DNA of 64,000 nt from an uncultured Schumannella sp. (lineage in GTDB: Bacteria; Actinomycetota; Actinomycetes; Actinomycetales; Microbacteriaceae), in NCBI RefSeq assembly GCF_905479755.1, contig NZ_CAJQNT010000005.1, positions 27,521-91,520 of the forward strand. Reading direction: 5' to 3'. Positions 34,657 through 43,030 of this stretch are shown in pieces. The notes below the pieces were generated by a model. The model was not told the DNA's origin. It made no database searches and saw only the letters and a list, made by a program, of their open reading frames with translations. The stretch's first letter is position 1, and every line of letters begins with the position of its first letter. The translations under genes were made by a program, and so were the position numbers.

Positions 34657-36162
34657 GTGAACGACCCCGACGGCACGCCGGTCACGTCCGGTCCCGAGCA
34701 GGCCCCAGCGTTGTTGGCCTCTCCCGGTCCAACGCGCACCGAACGCGACTCGCTCGGCGAGATGGAGATCCCGGATTTCGTACTCTGGGGCATCCACACC
34801 GCGCGGGCGCTGGAGAACTTCCCGATCTCGCGACGGGCGATCTCGAACTACCCCGACCTGATCCGGGCGCTCGCCTTCGTGAAGCAGGCCGCGGCGCGAG
34901 CCAACCGCGATCTCGGGGTGCTGAGCGCCGAGAAGGCGCACGTGATTGATCAGGTCTGCGCGCGCATCGCCGAGGGGGAGTGGCACGACCAGTTCGTGGT
35001 GGGCGTCGTGCAGGGCGGCGCCGGCACGAGCACCAACATGAACGCCAATGAGGTGATCGCCAACGCGGGCCTGTCGATGATGGGCTACAACCTGGGCGAG
35101 TATCACGCGCTGCACCCGATCGATGACGTCAACCGCAGCCAGTCGACGAACGACGTCTACCCGACGGCGATCAAGCTGGCGATGGTGTTCGGCCTGCGCC
35201 GACTGCTCACCGAGCACGCGCTGCTGATCGAGAGTTTCGCGGCGAAGTCGCGCGAGTTCGAGAACGTGCTCAAGGTGGGCCGCACCCAGTTGCAGGACGC
35301 CGTGCCGATGACCCTCGGTCAGGAGTTCCACGGCTTCGCGACGACGCTGCAGGAGGATTCCGACCGGCTCGGCGAGGTCATCCCGTGGCTCAATGAGATC
35401 AACCTGGGCGCGACCGCGATCGGCACCGGCATCACCGCCGACCCGCGCTACGCGGAGGCGGTGCGGCGGCACCTGGAGGAGGTCACGGGCATCCCGCAGG
35501 AGACGGCGCCTGACCTGATCGAGGCCACCGCCGACGCCGGGATCTTCATGACGGTGTCCGGCACGCTCAAGCGCGCCGCCGTCAAGCTTTCGAAGATCTG
35601 CAACGACCTCCGACTGCTGTCATCCGGTCCGCAGGCCGGCTTCGGCGAGATCTCGCTCCCCGCCCGGCAGGCCGGCTCGAGCATCATGCCCGGCAAGGTG
35701 AACCCGGTGATTCCGGAGGTGGTCAACCAGGTCGCCTTCGCCGTGATCGGCGCGGATGCCACGGTCACCGCCGCGGCGGAGGGCGGACAACTGCAGCTGA
35801 ACGCCTTCGAGCCCGTGATCGCCCACAGCATCCTGCAGTCGCTCGTGTGGATGACGAACGCGTGCCGCACCTTGCGCGTGAACTGCATCGATGGCATCAC
35901 CGCCAATGAGGCCCGCCTGGCGATGCAGGTCGAGTCGAGCGTCGGCGTGGTCACGGCCTTGACGCCGTACATCGGCTACGGGGCGGCGGCGACGCTCGCA
36001 CACGAGGCGCTCACGTCGAACGCGTCGATCTCGCAGCTCGTGGTCGACGCCGGGCTGATGACACCCGAGCAGGTCGCGAAGGTGCTGCGACCGGAGCGGT
36101 TGAGCGGCCTAGTTCCGATGACATCGGTGATCACCCTCCCGACGGCGGAGGATATGGCGTGA
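34657..36162 (+). CDS. aspA: Aspartate ammonia-lyase
   Basis: The 501-residue fumarase/aspartase-superfamily enzyme converts L-aspartate to fumarate and ammonia. It carries the signature GSSIMPGKVNP (from G340, catalytic Ser341), GGAGTSTNMNANE and the HPIDDVNRSQSTNDVYPT region. The aspartase-type GTSTNMNANEV favours aspartase over argininosuccinate lyase; fumarase is the closest alternative. A short extra N-terminus (about 30 residues, TSGPEQAPALLASP) precedes the family core. The stop overlaps the next start (GTGA), so the membrane protease-like gene is translationally coupled. Confidence 0.93.
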   Translation: MNDPDGTPVTSGPEQAPALLASPGPTRTERDSLGEMEIPDFVLWGIHTARALENFPISRRAISNYPDLIRALAFVKQAAARANRDLGVLSAEKAHVIDQVCARIAEGEWHDQFVVGVVQGGAGTSTNMNANEVIANAGLSMMGYNLGEYHALHPIDDVNRSQSTNDVYPTAIKLAMVFGLRRLLTEHALLIESFAAKSREFENVLKVGRTQLQDAVPMTLGQEFHGFATTLQEDSDRLGEVIPWLNEINLGATAIGTGITADPRYAEAVRRHLEEVTGIPQETAPDLIEATADAGIFMTVSGTLKRAAVKLSKICNDLRLLSSGPQAGFGEISLPARQAGSSIMPGKVNPVIPEVVNQVAFAVIGADATVTAAAEGGQLQLNAFEPVIAHSILQSLVWMTNACRTLRVNCIDGITANEARLAMQVESSVGVVTALTPYIGYGAAATLAHEALTSNASISQLVVDAGLMTPEQVAKVLRPERLSGLVPMTSVITLPTAEDMA

Positions 36163-36998
36163 CGGCTCGATCCCCTGCGGTGCCGATCGTGACACCGCTC
36201 GAGGTCGACGGCGAGCGCACGGCGAAGCTGATTCCGGCCCTCGCGATCGCGCTGTCGGCGTTCGCGCTGTTCGCGTTGCAGTTGCCGCTGCTCGGGTATC
36301 CGCTGCTGGTCGGCGGGCTCGTCTGGGCGCTGCTGCTGGATCGCGCGCTCGCGCAGGATCTGCTGCTGATCGGGCTCGGGATCGCGATCGTGTCGACGAC
36401 GAGCGTGGAGGCGGATGTCTCCTGGCCGAGCTTCATTCGGATCGGCATCGTGCTGGGGGCGGCCGTGGCGGTGCCGTTCCTCGTCGACCGTTTCGTCTAT
36501 CGTCGCCGCGCGGTGCGGTTCCCGTGGCGCAGCCACGAGAAGAAGACGCGCGCGGAGCTGCTGTACCTGTTCGCGGTGCCGGCGCTCGGCTGGGCGATTC
36601 TGCCGTTCTACTTCATCCGCTCGGGTGCCTACGAGAACTGGCCGAACATCGAGAACGCCTCCGAGCTGGCGCGGTTCTTCGTCGGGGTCAACGCAGTGGG
36701 CACCTGGGACGAGCTGTTCTTCATCTGCACCTGTTTCGCGCTGCTGCGCCGGCACTTCCCGGTGTGGCAGGCGAACCTGCTGCAGGCGACGATCTTCGTG
36801 TCGTTCCTGTGGGAGCTCGGCTACCGTGCATGGGGTCCGCTGCTGACGATCCCGTTCGCGCTGCTGCAGGGCTGGCTGTTCAGCCGCACCCGTTCGCTCG
36901 GCTACGTGCTGATCGTGCACCTGCTCTTTGACGCGATCGTCTTCTTGGCGATCGTGCACGCGCACCATCGCGACTGGATTCCGATCTTCGTCTACTGA
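36159..36998 (+). CDS. CPBP/CAAX-protease-like membrane protein
   Basis: The 279-residue protein has about seven to eight membrane helices. The motifs GTWDELFF, HFPVWQANLLQATIFVSFLW and HLLFDAIVF resemble the CPBP family of intramembrane metalloproteases. The usual EExxR motif appears only as WDELFF, so one glutamate is replaced and activity is uncertain. It overlaps aspA by 4 nt and should be co-expressed with it. The link to aspartate metabolism is unclear. Confidence 0.75.
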   Translation: MTARSPAVPIVTPLEVDGERTAKLIPALAIALSAFALFALQLPLLGYPLLVGGLVWALLLDRALAQDLLLIGLGIAIVSTTSVEADVSWPSFIRIGIVLGAAVAVPFLVDRFVYRRRAVRFPWRSHEKKTRAELLYLFAVPALGWAILPFYFIRSGAYENWPNIENASELARFFVGVNAVGTWDELFFICTCFALLRRHFPVWQANLLQATIFVSFLWELGYRAWGPLLTIPFALLQGWLFSRTRSLGYVLIVHLLFDAIVFLAIVHAHHRDWIPIFVY

Positions 36999-37013
36999 CG
37001 CGGTCGGGCCCGG

Positions 37014-37052
37014 CCGTCGGGCTCAGCCGTCGGGCTCAGCCGTCGAGCTCGG
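37014..37052. repeat. Three 13 bp tandem repeats at a gene end
   Basis: CCGTCGGGCTCAG occurs twice exactly and once with two changes (37040-37052). The array covers the last codons and stop of the small acidic gene, so its C-terminus (AELDG) is made by the repeat. Confidence 0.75.
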
Positions 37053-37230
37053 CCTCGGGATCCGTCTCCGGCTCGGCTTCGATGCGTTCCTCGGGGTCGA
37101 GCGTGGGCGGGGGCAGCTCCGTCTCGACGGCATCGTCGCGGGGAACTTCGCGTTCGTCGTCCGGGTTCGGGACGTACTCCAGCGGGTCGCTGTCGTGGGT
37201 GCTCGTGTCGGTGTTCGGCTCTCGTTCCAT
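37036..37230 (-). CDS. Small acidic hypothetical protein
   Basis: The 64-residue, highly acidic and Pro-rich protein (EYVPNPDDEREVPRDDAVET) has AGGAG 7 nt before its ATG. It is probably disordered. It lies just downstream of the Rho_N-domain gene, 23 nt away on the same strand, so it is likely in one transcript. No family is recognised. Confidence 0.65.
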   Translation of the reverse strand: MEREPNTDTSTHDSDPLEYVPNPDDEREVPRDDAVETELPPPTLDPEERIEAEPETDPEAELDG

Positions 37231-37253
37231 GGCGGACTCCTTCCGTGTGGTGG

Positions 37254-37520
37254 TCAGTGCTCGCGCAGCGCTCGGATGAGCTCGCGCTTGCTGAGGCTCG
37301 AATACCCGGTGAGCCCCAGGTCTTTCGCGCGTGTCCGCAGTTCGGCGACAGTCCACGTCTCGTAGGCGCCCGACTCGCCGCCGCGCTCGGCCACCGCGCT
37401 CCGGCCGTCGCGGGCGGCCGCGTTCGAGATGCGAGCGGCCTTCTCTTTACTGTTGCCTTCGGCGCGAAGTGTTTCGTAGAGCTCTGTGTCTTTGAGTGAG
37501 CTGTCGCGGGTGGTGGGCAC
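37254..37520 (-). CDS. Rho_N/SAP-like small nucleic-acid-binding protein
   Basis: The 88-residue protein has NSKEKAARISNAAARDGRS and a C-terminal SAP/Rho_N-like motif, WTVAELRTRAKDLGLTGYSS, then LSKRELIRALREH. This small family is widespread in Actinobacteria and probably binds nucleic acid. GGAG lies 6 nt before the GTG start. The gene follows the SDR gene by 27 nt and precedes the acidic gene, suggesting a three-gene operon possibly tied to stress. Confidence 0.85.
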   Translation of the reverse strand: MPTTRDSSLKDTELYETLRAEGNSKEKAARISNAAARDGRSAVAERGGESGAYETWTVAELRTRAKDLGLTGYSSLSKRELIRALREH

Positions 37521-37547
37521 GAGGTGCTCCTTTCTGTCAGGCCGGAA

Positions 37548-38429
37548 TCAGAGCGCCTTCCCTCCGGTGACCGGCACGATGGCCCCCGAAACGTAGGACG
37601 ACGCCGGGTCGGCGAGGAACACGTAGGCGGACGCGAGCTCGGCCGGCTGTCCGGCGCGCCGCAGAGGCGTGTCCTGCCCGAAGTCGGGGAGCGACTCGGG
37701 CCAGCTGGTCGCGGGGATGAGTGGTGTCCAGATCGGCCCGGGCGCGACCGCGTTCACTCGGATGCCCCGGCAGCCGAGCTGCTGCGCGAGCGCCTTCGTG
37801 AACGCGACCTGCGCCGCTTTGCTCATCGCGTAGTCGATCAGCGGGGGCGACGGAGTGAAGGCCTGGATCGAGGTGGTCGTGATGATCGAGGAACCCGGCT
37901 TCAGGTGCGGGATCGCCGCGCGCGCCATCCAGAGCGGCGAGTACACGTTGGTCTCGAAGACCCGCTGGAATTCCTCCGTCGGCACGTGTTCGAGGCCGTC
38001 GCGCTGTTCTTGATACGCGGCGTTGAGAACGAGGATGTCGAGCCCGCCCAGTCGTTCCACGACCGTCTCGATGGCGGTCTCGTTGGCATCCTCGGAGCGC
38101 AGATCGCCCGGGAGTCCCATTCCGACCCGGCCGGCGTGTTCGATCCAGCCGATGGTGGTGGCGGCGTCGTCGACCTCGTCCGGAAGGTAGGTGATGGCGA
38201 CGTCGGCCCCCTCCCGCGCGAAGGCGATCGCGACGGCGCGACCGATGCCGGAGTCGCCGCCGGTGATGAGGGCGCGCATCCCGGTGAGGCGCCCCGAGCC
38301 GACGTAGGACTCTTCGCCGTGGTCGGGGGCGGGGACGGTCGCCGAGGTGAGTCCGGGCTGATCTTGGTGTTGTTCGGGGAAGCCGTCGCTGCGGTATCGC
38401 GTCACGGGATTCGGATCGAGCGTGGTCAT
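37548..38429 (-). CDS. SDR-family oxidoreductase (YghA/YhdF-like)
   Basis: The 293-residue short-chain dehydrogenase has the cofactor loop TGGDSGIG (56-63) and the catalytic Ser187, Tyr200 and Lys204 (YAMSK). NVYSPLWM supplies the structural Asn. The 50-residue leader (FPEQHQDQPGLTSATVPAPD) is typical of the YghA/YhxC/YdaD stress-associated branch, which prefers NADP (family knowledge). The substrate is unknown. The end VTGGKAL is close to the family C-terminus. It is the first gene of the likely operon with the Rho_N protein. Confidence 0.92.
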   Translation of the reverse strand: MTTLDPNPVTRYRSDGFPEQHQDQPGLTSATVPAPDHGEESYVGSGRLTGMRALITGGDSGIGRAVAIAFAREGADVAITYLPDEVDDAATTIGWIEHAGRVGMGLPGDLRSEDANETAIETVVERLGGLDILVLNAAYQEQRDGLEHVPTEEFQRVFETNVYSPLWMARAAIPHLKPGSSIITTTSIQAFTPSPPLIDYAMSKAAQVAFTKALAQQLGCRGIRVNAVAPGPIWTPLIPATSWPESLPDFGQDTPLRRAGQPAELASAYVFLADPASSYVSGAIVPVTGGKAL

Positions 38430-38558
38430 GTGTCCGGTTTACGTCCTGGCGTCCGGCCGTGGGGCTGTTTTGCCCGCCTTCTCACCGCGCGCACAGTCGG
38501 CGCTCAGCCGTGCGGGTGGTGTTCAGCTGGCGTGCTGGTGCCGTGCAGGCGCCGCGCG

Positions 38559-38602
38559 GGTGCCGTGTGGGTGGCGCGCAGGTGCCGTGCGGGTGGCGTG
38601 CA
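38559..38602. repeat. Two adjacent 22 bp direct repeats
   Basis: Two 22 bp units (beginning GGTGCCGTG and ending GTGGCGYGCA) lie side by side with two differences. Degenerate copies extend back to about 38510. The 38430-38607 gap holds no gene. Confidence 0.65.
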
Positions 38603-38607
38603 GGGCG

Positions 38608-39126
38608 TTACGGCGCGAGGTGTCGCGATCGCGCGACGAGCGGCAACAGAAACCAGGCGATGATTGCGAACCCGAGCGTGACACTGCCCGCAATGATTCC
38701 CGCGGTGCGGCCGAGCACGACGTCGAAGATGAGGAGCGCCGTGCCCGTGAGGGTGCACGCGAGCGACACGAACGTGACGCGCATGATCACGTTGGCGAGG
38801 GCCACCAGCTGGGGCTTGGCGCGTTGGCGAAACAGGGCGCGGTGCAGGGTGACGGGGGTGAGGGCGAGCAGGGTTGCGAGCACGGCGAAGCCGACCAGCA
38901 CCAGATAGATCACGCGCTCGTGCGTCTCGAGTTCGCTGAATCGGGACTGGAACGGGATGGTGAGCAGGAATCCGGTGAGAATCTGTGATCCGGTCTGCGT
39001 GACGCGCAGTTCCTGCAGGATCTCGCCCCAGTTGCGGTCGAGGCGCTCGGCCTCGGTCTCGTCGCGGCCGTCGGACCGGCGGTGCGCCGGTGCGCCCGCC
39101 GCGTGGTGTGACTGCTCCGTCGCCAT
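38608..39126 (-). CDS. DUF6328 membrane protein
   Basis: The 172-residue protein has a conserved cytoplasmic segment (NWGEILQELRVTQTGSQILT, then GFLLTIPFQSRF). Three or four membrane helices follow (VIYLVLVGFAVLATLLALTP, VSLACTLTGTALLIFDVVLG, IAGSVTLGFAIIAWFLLPLV). This matches the actinobacterial DUF6328 pattern; the function is unknown. A TAAGAT hexamer lies 7 nt before the ATG, so the mRNA may be leaderless. Confidence 0.85.
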   Translation of the reverse strand: MATEQSHHAAGAPAHRRSDGRDETEAERLDRNWGEILQELRVTQTGSQILTGFLLTIPFQSRFSELETHERVIYLVLVGFAVLATLLALTPVTLHRALFRQRAKPQLVALANVIMRVTFVSLACTLTGTALLIFDVVLGRTAGIIAGSVTLGFAIIAWFLLPLVARSRHLAP

Positions 39127-39133
39127 AGTCCCG

Positions 39134-39139
39134 ATCTTA
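39134..39139 (-). promoter_or_regulatory. -10 hexamer for leaderless DUF6328 mRNA
   Basis: TAAGAT on the minus strand ends 7 nt before the ATG at 39126. It overlaps the end of the alkA-like gene upstream. Confidence 0.4.
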
Positions 39140-40732
39140 GGATCGACCGCCGGGGGAATGGCCGGATGACGTCACCGGCGGGGCGGCCGGGGCCAAGACG
39201 CGCGCACGCCACAGGTGCAGAGTGGCGTAGCTGCGCCACGGCGCCCAGCGCGCCGCGTGTGCGGTGAGTGCCCCCGCGGATCCGGGGAGTCCGAGCGCCG
39301 CCGCCGTCTGGCGGACGATGAGATCCTCGGCGAGAAACGTGTCGGGATGCCCGAGCACTCGCATCGCGACGTAGCCGGCGGTCCACGGACCGATTCCGGG
39401 CACCGCGAGCAGCCCGGCGCGCAACTCGTCGGCGCGCGTTTCAGGGTCGAGTCGAAGTCGGCCGTCGAGGATGGCGCGCGCGGCGGCGACGACGGTCGCG
39501 ATCCGGCGGGCGGGACCGCGCAGCACCTCGCCGCCGCGGGCGGCCAACTGCTCCGCCGTGGGGAAGCGCCCGTCACCCAGTTCGGCGACGAGGCGGCCGG
39601 TGACGGTGCGGGCGGCAGCGACGGAGATCTGCTGCCCCAGCAGGGTGCGGAACAGCGTCTCGGCCCCGTCGATGCTGCCGGGGAGGCGAACGCCCGGGCG
39701 CGCGGCGACGAGCGGGGCGAGCACGGGGTCCGCCGCGAGGGCGCGGTCGACGGCGAGGGCGTCGGCGTCGAGATCGAACAGGCGCCGGAGCCGTGCCGAG
39801 AGGGCGGGCACATCGGCGAGGTCGCTCATGCGCGCGCGCACGACGACGCCCGGGCGCTCGGCATCGATGCGCACCCGCACGGATGCATCCCCGCGGGGGA
39901 GCGCGATCTCGCGGGAGTACTCGTCGGGGTCGTCGCTTTCGAGCCCGGGAATCGCGTGATCGGCGAAGAACCGCAGGAGCCCGGCTCCGTCGAAGGGTTC
40001 GCGGGCGGGCAGACGCAGCGTCAGGGAGGTGCCCGTCGACGCGGGATCCTCCGCCGACGTGGAGGTGGAGCTGGAGGGAGCCGCGGCGGATGCGTCGGCG
40101 CCGGCGCTGGCGGTGGGGCTGCTGGCGGCGTCCGGGGCGATCTTGCGGGACGCCCTGCGCGCACCGCGCCGCGCGAGAGCGCGCAGCTCGGTCGGAGTGA
40201 CGCGATAGATCTCGGCGATCGTGTCGTTGAACTGGCGCAGGCTCCCGAATCCGGCGGCGAAGGCGACATCGGCGATCGGCAGCTCCGTCACGGCGAGGAG
40301 GGTGCGGGCGGTGTGGGCACGGTGCGCCCGGGCGAGCGCGAGCGGGCCGGCGCCGAGCTCGGCGCGCAGCACGCGACCGAGTTGGCGGCTGCTGTAGCCC
40401 AGGCGCCGCGCGAGACCTTCGACCCCGTCGCGCTCGACGACGCCGTCTTCGATGAGGCGCATCGCTCGCGAGGCGAGGTCGTCGCGCAGATTCCACTCGG
40501 GGGATCCGGGGACGGCATCGGGTTGGCAGCGCTTGCAGGCGCGCAACCCGGCCTCGTGGGCGGCCGCCGCCGTGCGGAAGAAGCGGACATTGTGCGGCTT
40601 GGGGGTGACGGCGGGGCAGCTCGGCCGGCAGTAGATGCCGGTCGTGGTGACGCCGGCGATGAACTGCCCGTCGAAGCGGGCGTCGCGCGCCGAGAGGGCG
40701 GCGTAGCGTTCGGCGAACGGGGATTCCGGCAT
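39137..40732 (-). CDS. alkA: Ada-AlkA fusion: DNA-3-methyladenine glycosylase II
   Basis: The 531-residue protein joins three parts. An Ada methylphosphotriester domain has zinc cysteines C35, C39, C66 and C69 (GIYCRPSC, CKRCQPD), with C35 the likely methyl acceptor. AraC-type helices follow at about 90-185. After an Ala/Ser/Thr-rich linker (about 200-232) comes an AlkA glycosylase with helix-hairpin-helix GIGPWTAGYVAMR and AEDL, whose Asp should be catalytic. It removes alkylated bases and may activate transcription when methylated. The O6-methylguanine methyltransferase part of E. coli Ada is absent. Confidence 0.93.
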   Translation of the reverse strand: MPESPFAERYAALSARDARFDGQFIAGVTTTGIYCRPSCPAVTPKPHNVRFFRTAAAAHEAGLRACKRCQPDAVPGSPEWNLRDDLASRAMRLIEDGVVERDGVEGLARRLGYSSRQLGRVLRAELGAGPLALARAHRAHTARTLLAVTELPIADVAFAAGFGSLRQFNDTIAEIYRVTPTELRALARRGARRASRKIAPDAASSPTASAGADASAAAPSSSTSTSAEDPASTGTSLTLRLPAREPFDGAGLLRFFADHAIPGLESDDPDEYSREIALPRGDASVRVRIDAERPGVVVRARMSDLADVPALSARLRRLFDLDADALAVDRALAADPVLAPLVAARPGVRLPGSIDGAETLFRTLLGQQISVAAARTVTGRLVAELGDGRFPTAEQLAARGGEVLRGPARRIATVVAAARAILDGRLRLDPETRADELRAGLLAVPGIGPWTAGYVAMRVLGHPDTFLAEDLIVRQTAAALGLPGSAGALTAHAARWAPWRSYATLHLWRARVLAPAAPPVTSSGHSPGGRS

Positions 40733-40759
40733 GCCTCAGGGTGTCACGCGAACACGCCC

Positions 40760-40782
40760 CGTGTCAGCGGAAATCGGACACG
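40760..40782. promoter_or_regulatory. Inverted repeat in divergent alkA/oxidase region
   Basis: CGTGTC and GACACG flank an 11 nt spacer between the divergent alkA-like and FAD-oxidase genes. It is a candidate operator for a GntR- or TetR-type factor, or for the Ada-like protein itself. Confidence 0.35.
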
Positions 40783-40812
40783 GCGATCAGGCGGCATGCC
40801 CGGGGGTGCCGC

Positions 40813-40818
40813 TAGCCT
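40813..40818 (+). promoter_or_regulatory. -10 hexamer for leaderless FAD-oxidase mRNA
   Basis: TAGCCT lies 6 nt before the ATG at 40825. No Shine-Dalgarno is present. Confidence 0.45.
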
Positions 40819-40824
40819 CGCCTC

Positions 40825-42216
40825 ATGCGTTCCGACGAATTCGATCGTCACCGGGCGGCGCTCGCCGCGCTGCTCGAGCCGGCCTTCGTCGTCGACGCTC
40901 CCGTGCTCGAGACGCTTCGGGCCGATAAGTCGGGCCACCTCTCCGGGGCGCCGCCGCTGGGCCTCGTGGAGGCCCGCAGCATCGAGGACGTACAGGCGAC
41001 GCTCCGTTACGCGAATGAGCACGGCATCCCGGTCGTTCCGCGCGGAGCGGGGACGGGGCTCGCGGGCGGAGCGATCGGCGGCGCGGGCGAGATCGTGCTG
41101 TCGACGCGTCCGATGCAGCGCGTGCTCGAACTCTCGGCCGCCGATGAGCTGGTGGTGGTGGAGCCGGGGATCCTCAACGGCGATCTCAACGACCAGTTGG
41201 CCGCGCACGGACTGTGGTTCGCCCCCGACCCGGCCAGCCGCGCGATCTCGACGATCGGCGGCAACATCGCGACCAACGCGGGCGGGTTCTCGTGTGTGAA
41301 GTACGGTGTGACGCGCGAGGCCGTGCTGGGGCTGGCCGTGGTGCTCGCCGACGGGCGGCTGCTACGCACCGGTCATCGCACGGTGAAGGGCGTCACGGGC
41401 CTTGATCTGGTGGCCCTCATGGTCGGCTCGGAGGGCACGCTGGGCGTGATCGTCGAGGCCACGCTGCGGGTCAGGCCGCGCCCGGCGGCAACACCGGATA
41501 CCGTCAGCGCGAGCTTCGACAGCACGCGCGACGCGGCGCGAGCCGCCGCCGCGATCATGGCGGCGGGAATCCAGCCCTCGGCCCTGGAGATCCTGGATGC
41601 CGCGGCTCTTCGCGCGATCGGCACCCATCTGGGTCGGGACTTCTCCGATCGCGGCGCTCAGCTGCTCATCCGCACGGATGGGGAGGGGGCGGCCCAGGCC
41701 GCCCAGCGTGCGCTGGAACTCACCGCGGAGCTTGGTGGCCGCGGTGAACTCGCCGTCAGCGTCGAGGCGGGGGAGGAGCTGTTCGCGATGCGCCGCGCCT
41801 TCCACGGGGCGATGGCCGCGCGGGGCGAGGTGCTCATCGAAGACGTCGCGGTTCCGCGGAGTGCCCTCGCCGAGATGTTCGACGAGCTGGAACGCATCAG
41901 CGCGCGTTTCGGGGTCGACATTTCGACGGTGGCGCACGCGGGCGACGGCAACCTGCATCCGAATTTCACGTTCGAAAGTCGCGGCGTCGACGCCGCGGGC
42001 GAACCGATCGTCCCCGAGGAGGTGTGGGCGGCGGCCGACGCAATGTTCACCGCGGCGCTGCGATTGGGCGGCACCCTCACCGGCGAGCACGGCGTGGGAC
42101 TGCTCAAACGGCGCTGGCTGCGCGCCGAGATCGGTGATGTTTCGTTCGAACTTCAGCGCGAGATCAAGCGCGTGTTCGACCCGCGCGGCATCCTGAATCC
42201 GGGCAAGGTCTACTGA
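40825..42216 (+). CDS. GlcD-type FAD-binding 2-hydroxyacid oxidase
   Basis: The 463-residue protein has an FAD-binding PCMH domain with VPRGAGTGLAGG and NAGGFSCVKYG. The C-terminal oxidase domain has VAHAGDGNLHPNF and GEHGVGLLKRRWL and ends in GILNPGKVY. This is the pattern of glycolate oxidase subunit GlcD and D-lactate dehydrogenases, which oxidise 2-hydroxy acids to 2-oxo acids. No GlcE or GlcF gene is adjacent, so a single-chain D-lactate or glycolate dehydrogenase is likely. The electron acceptor cannot be told. Confidence 0.9.
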   Translation: MRSDEFDRHRAALAALLEPAFVVDAPVLETLRADKSGHLSGAPPLGLVEARSIEDVQATLRYANEHGIPVVPRGAGTGLAGGAIGGAGEIVLSTRPMQRVLELSAADELVVVEPGILNGDLNDQLAAHGLWFAPDPASRAISTIGGNIATNAGGFSCVKYGVTREAVLGLAVVLADGRLLRTGHRTVKGVTGLDLVALMVGSEGTLGVIVEATLRVRPRPAATPDTVSASFDSTRDAARAAAAIMAAGIQPSALEILDAAALRAIGTHLGRDFSDRGAQLLIRTDGEGAAQAAQRALELTAELGGRGELAVSVEAGEELFAMRRAFHGAMAARGEVLIEDVAVPRSALAEMFDELERISARFGVDISTVAHAGDGNLHPNFTFESRGVDAAGEPIVPEEVWAAADAMFTAALRLGGTLTGEHGVGLLKRRWLRAEIGDVSFELQREIKRVFDPRGILNPGKVY

Positions 42217-42298
42217 CCCACGGGCCCCTTTCGCTCTGAGCGAACTCCCAGGCAATGCGGGAATGTCGCGGAGGTAGACGGGGTTTTCTCCTGGTGAG

Positions 42299-42934
42299 GT
42301 GAGTACGTCAAACACGATGAATACGATCGAAGCCGTTCCCAACACCCCCAGCCCGATGTCGGCGCACACGGGCCGAGCCCGCACGCGTTCGGGCATCCCT
42401 CGCCCCTCCACGGGCCGATTGCGCCTTCGCCCCACCCGCCGCGGTCGCGGCTTCGTGGTCGGCGTCGTCGATGCGGCGGGCCCCGACACGAACGGCTTCG
42501 CGCCGCGTGACCGGGTGGCCTGGCGCGACCGCGGCCAAGAACTCGGGGAGCTCGTCCTGCTCGACCAGACCGATGTGCTCGGGGTGCCCGATTGGATCAG
42601 CGACGAGCAGGTCGTGAGCTACCTGGCTCCAGGGCTGATCGCCCGTGCCCTGTTGCGCACGCGGCCGGTCGTTCGCGGAGCCGAGGTGCGCGTCGAGTCG
42701 ACCGACTCGGTGGTCGCCGAGATGACGGCGGCGTGGGTGCGCTCCCTCGGCGCGCGTGTCGTCGAGGCGGAGCAGGCGATCGCGATCCGTGACGAGCCGC
42801 AGGCCCGCCGCATCGGTCTCGGCAGCCACGGCCGGCTCGCGCAGGCCGCCGTCGAGGTGTTCCAGGCGATCCGTGCGGGCGTGTTCGACGACGTCGAGAC
42901 GATCGAGGGACGCCGCCCGAACCTCGCCGCCTGA
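42299..42934 (+). CDS. Quinone-oxidoreductase-like protein, apparently lacking the NAD domain
   Basis: The 211-residue protein resembles fragments of medium-chain reductases. The segment GRGFVVGVVDAAGPDTNGFAP, then RDRVAWRDRG resembles the catalytic domain around the usual GxDVVGxV. The second half, GSHGRLAQAAVEVFQAIRAG, resembles the C-terminal substrate part. The Rossmann motif GxGxxG is missing. It may be a shortened, repurposed or decayed enzyme. The start is uncertain: GTG at 42299 or ATG at 42317. Confidence in coding is good; the function is open. Confidence 0.65.
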   Translation: MSTSNTMNTIEAVPNTPSPMSAHTGRARTRSGIPRPSTGRLRLRPTRRGRGFVVGVVDAAGPDTNGFAPRDRVAWRDRGQELGELVLLDQTDVLGVPDWISDEQVVSYLAPGLIARALLRTRPVVRGAEVRVESTDSVVAEMTAAWVRSLGARVVEAEQAIAIRDEPQARRIGLGSHGRLAQAAVEVFQAIRAGVFDDVETIEGRRPNLAA

Positions 42935-43018
42935 CGCCGTTCGGCACGGCCGGTGACGGCTGCCCCGAAGCCGAGTCAGGGTCACGTTTCACGCACGGGC
43001 CGGGCTTCGAGCGCGGGG

Positions 43019-43024
43019 TAGGGT
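43019..43024 (+). promoter_or_regulatory. -10 hexamer for leaderless membrane-protein mRNA
   Basis: TAGGGT lies 6 nt before the GTG at 43031. Confidence 0.45.
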
Positions 43025-43030
43025 CGCAGG

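Noticed and set aside
33955..35472. Minus-strand frame across aspA
   Set aside because: It is a shadow of aspA and of the minisatellite, which has no stop codons.
39215..41299. 694-codon plus-strand frame
   Set aside because: It joins antisense of the alkA gene with the wrong frame of the FAD oxidase. Only the gene from 40825 is real.
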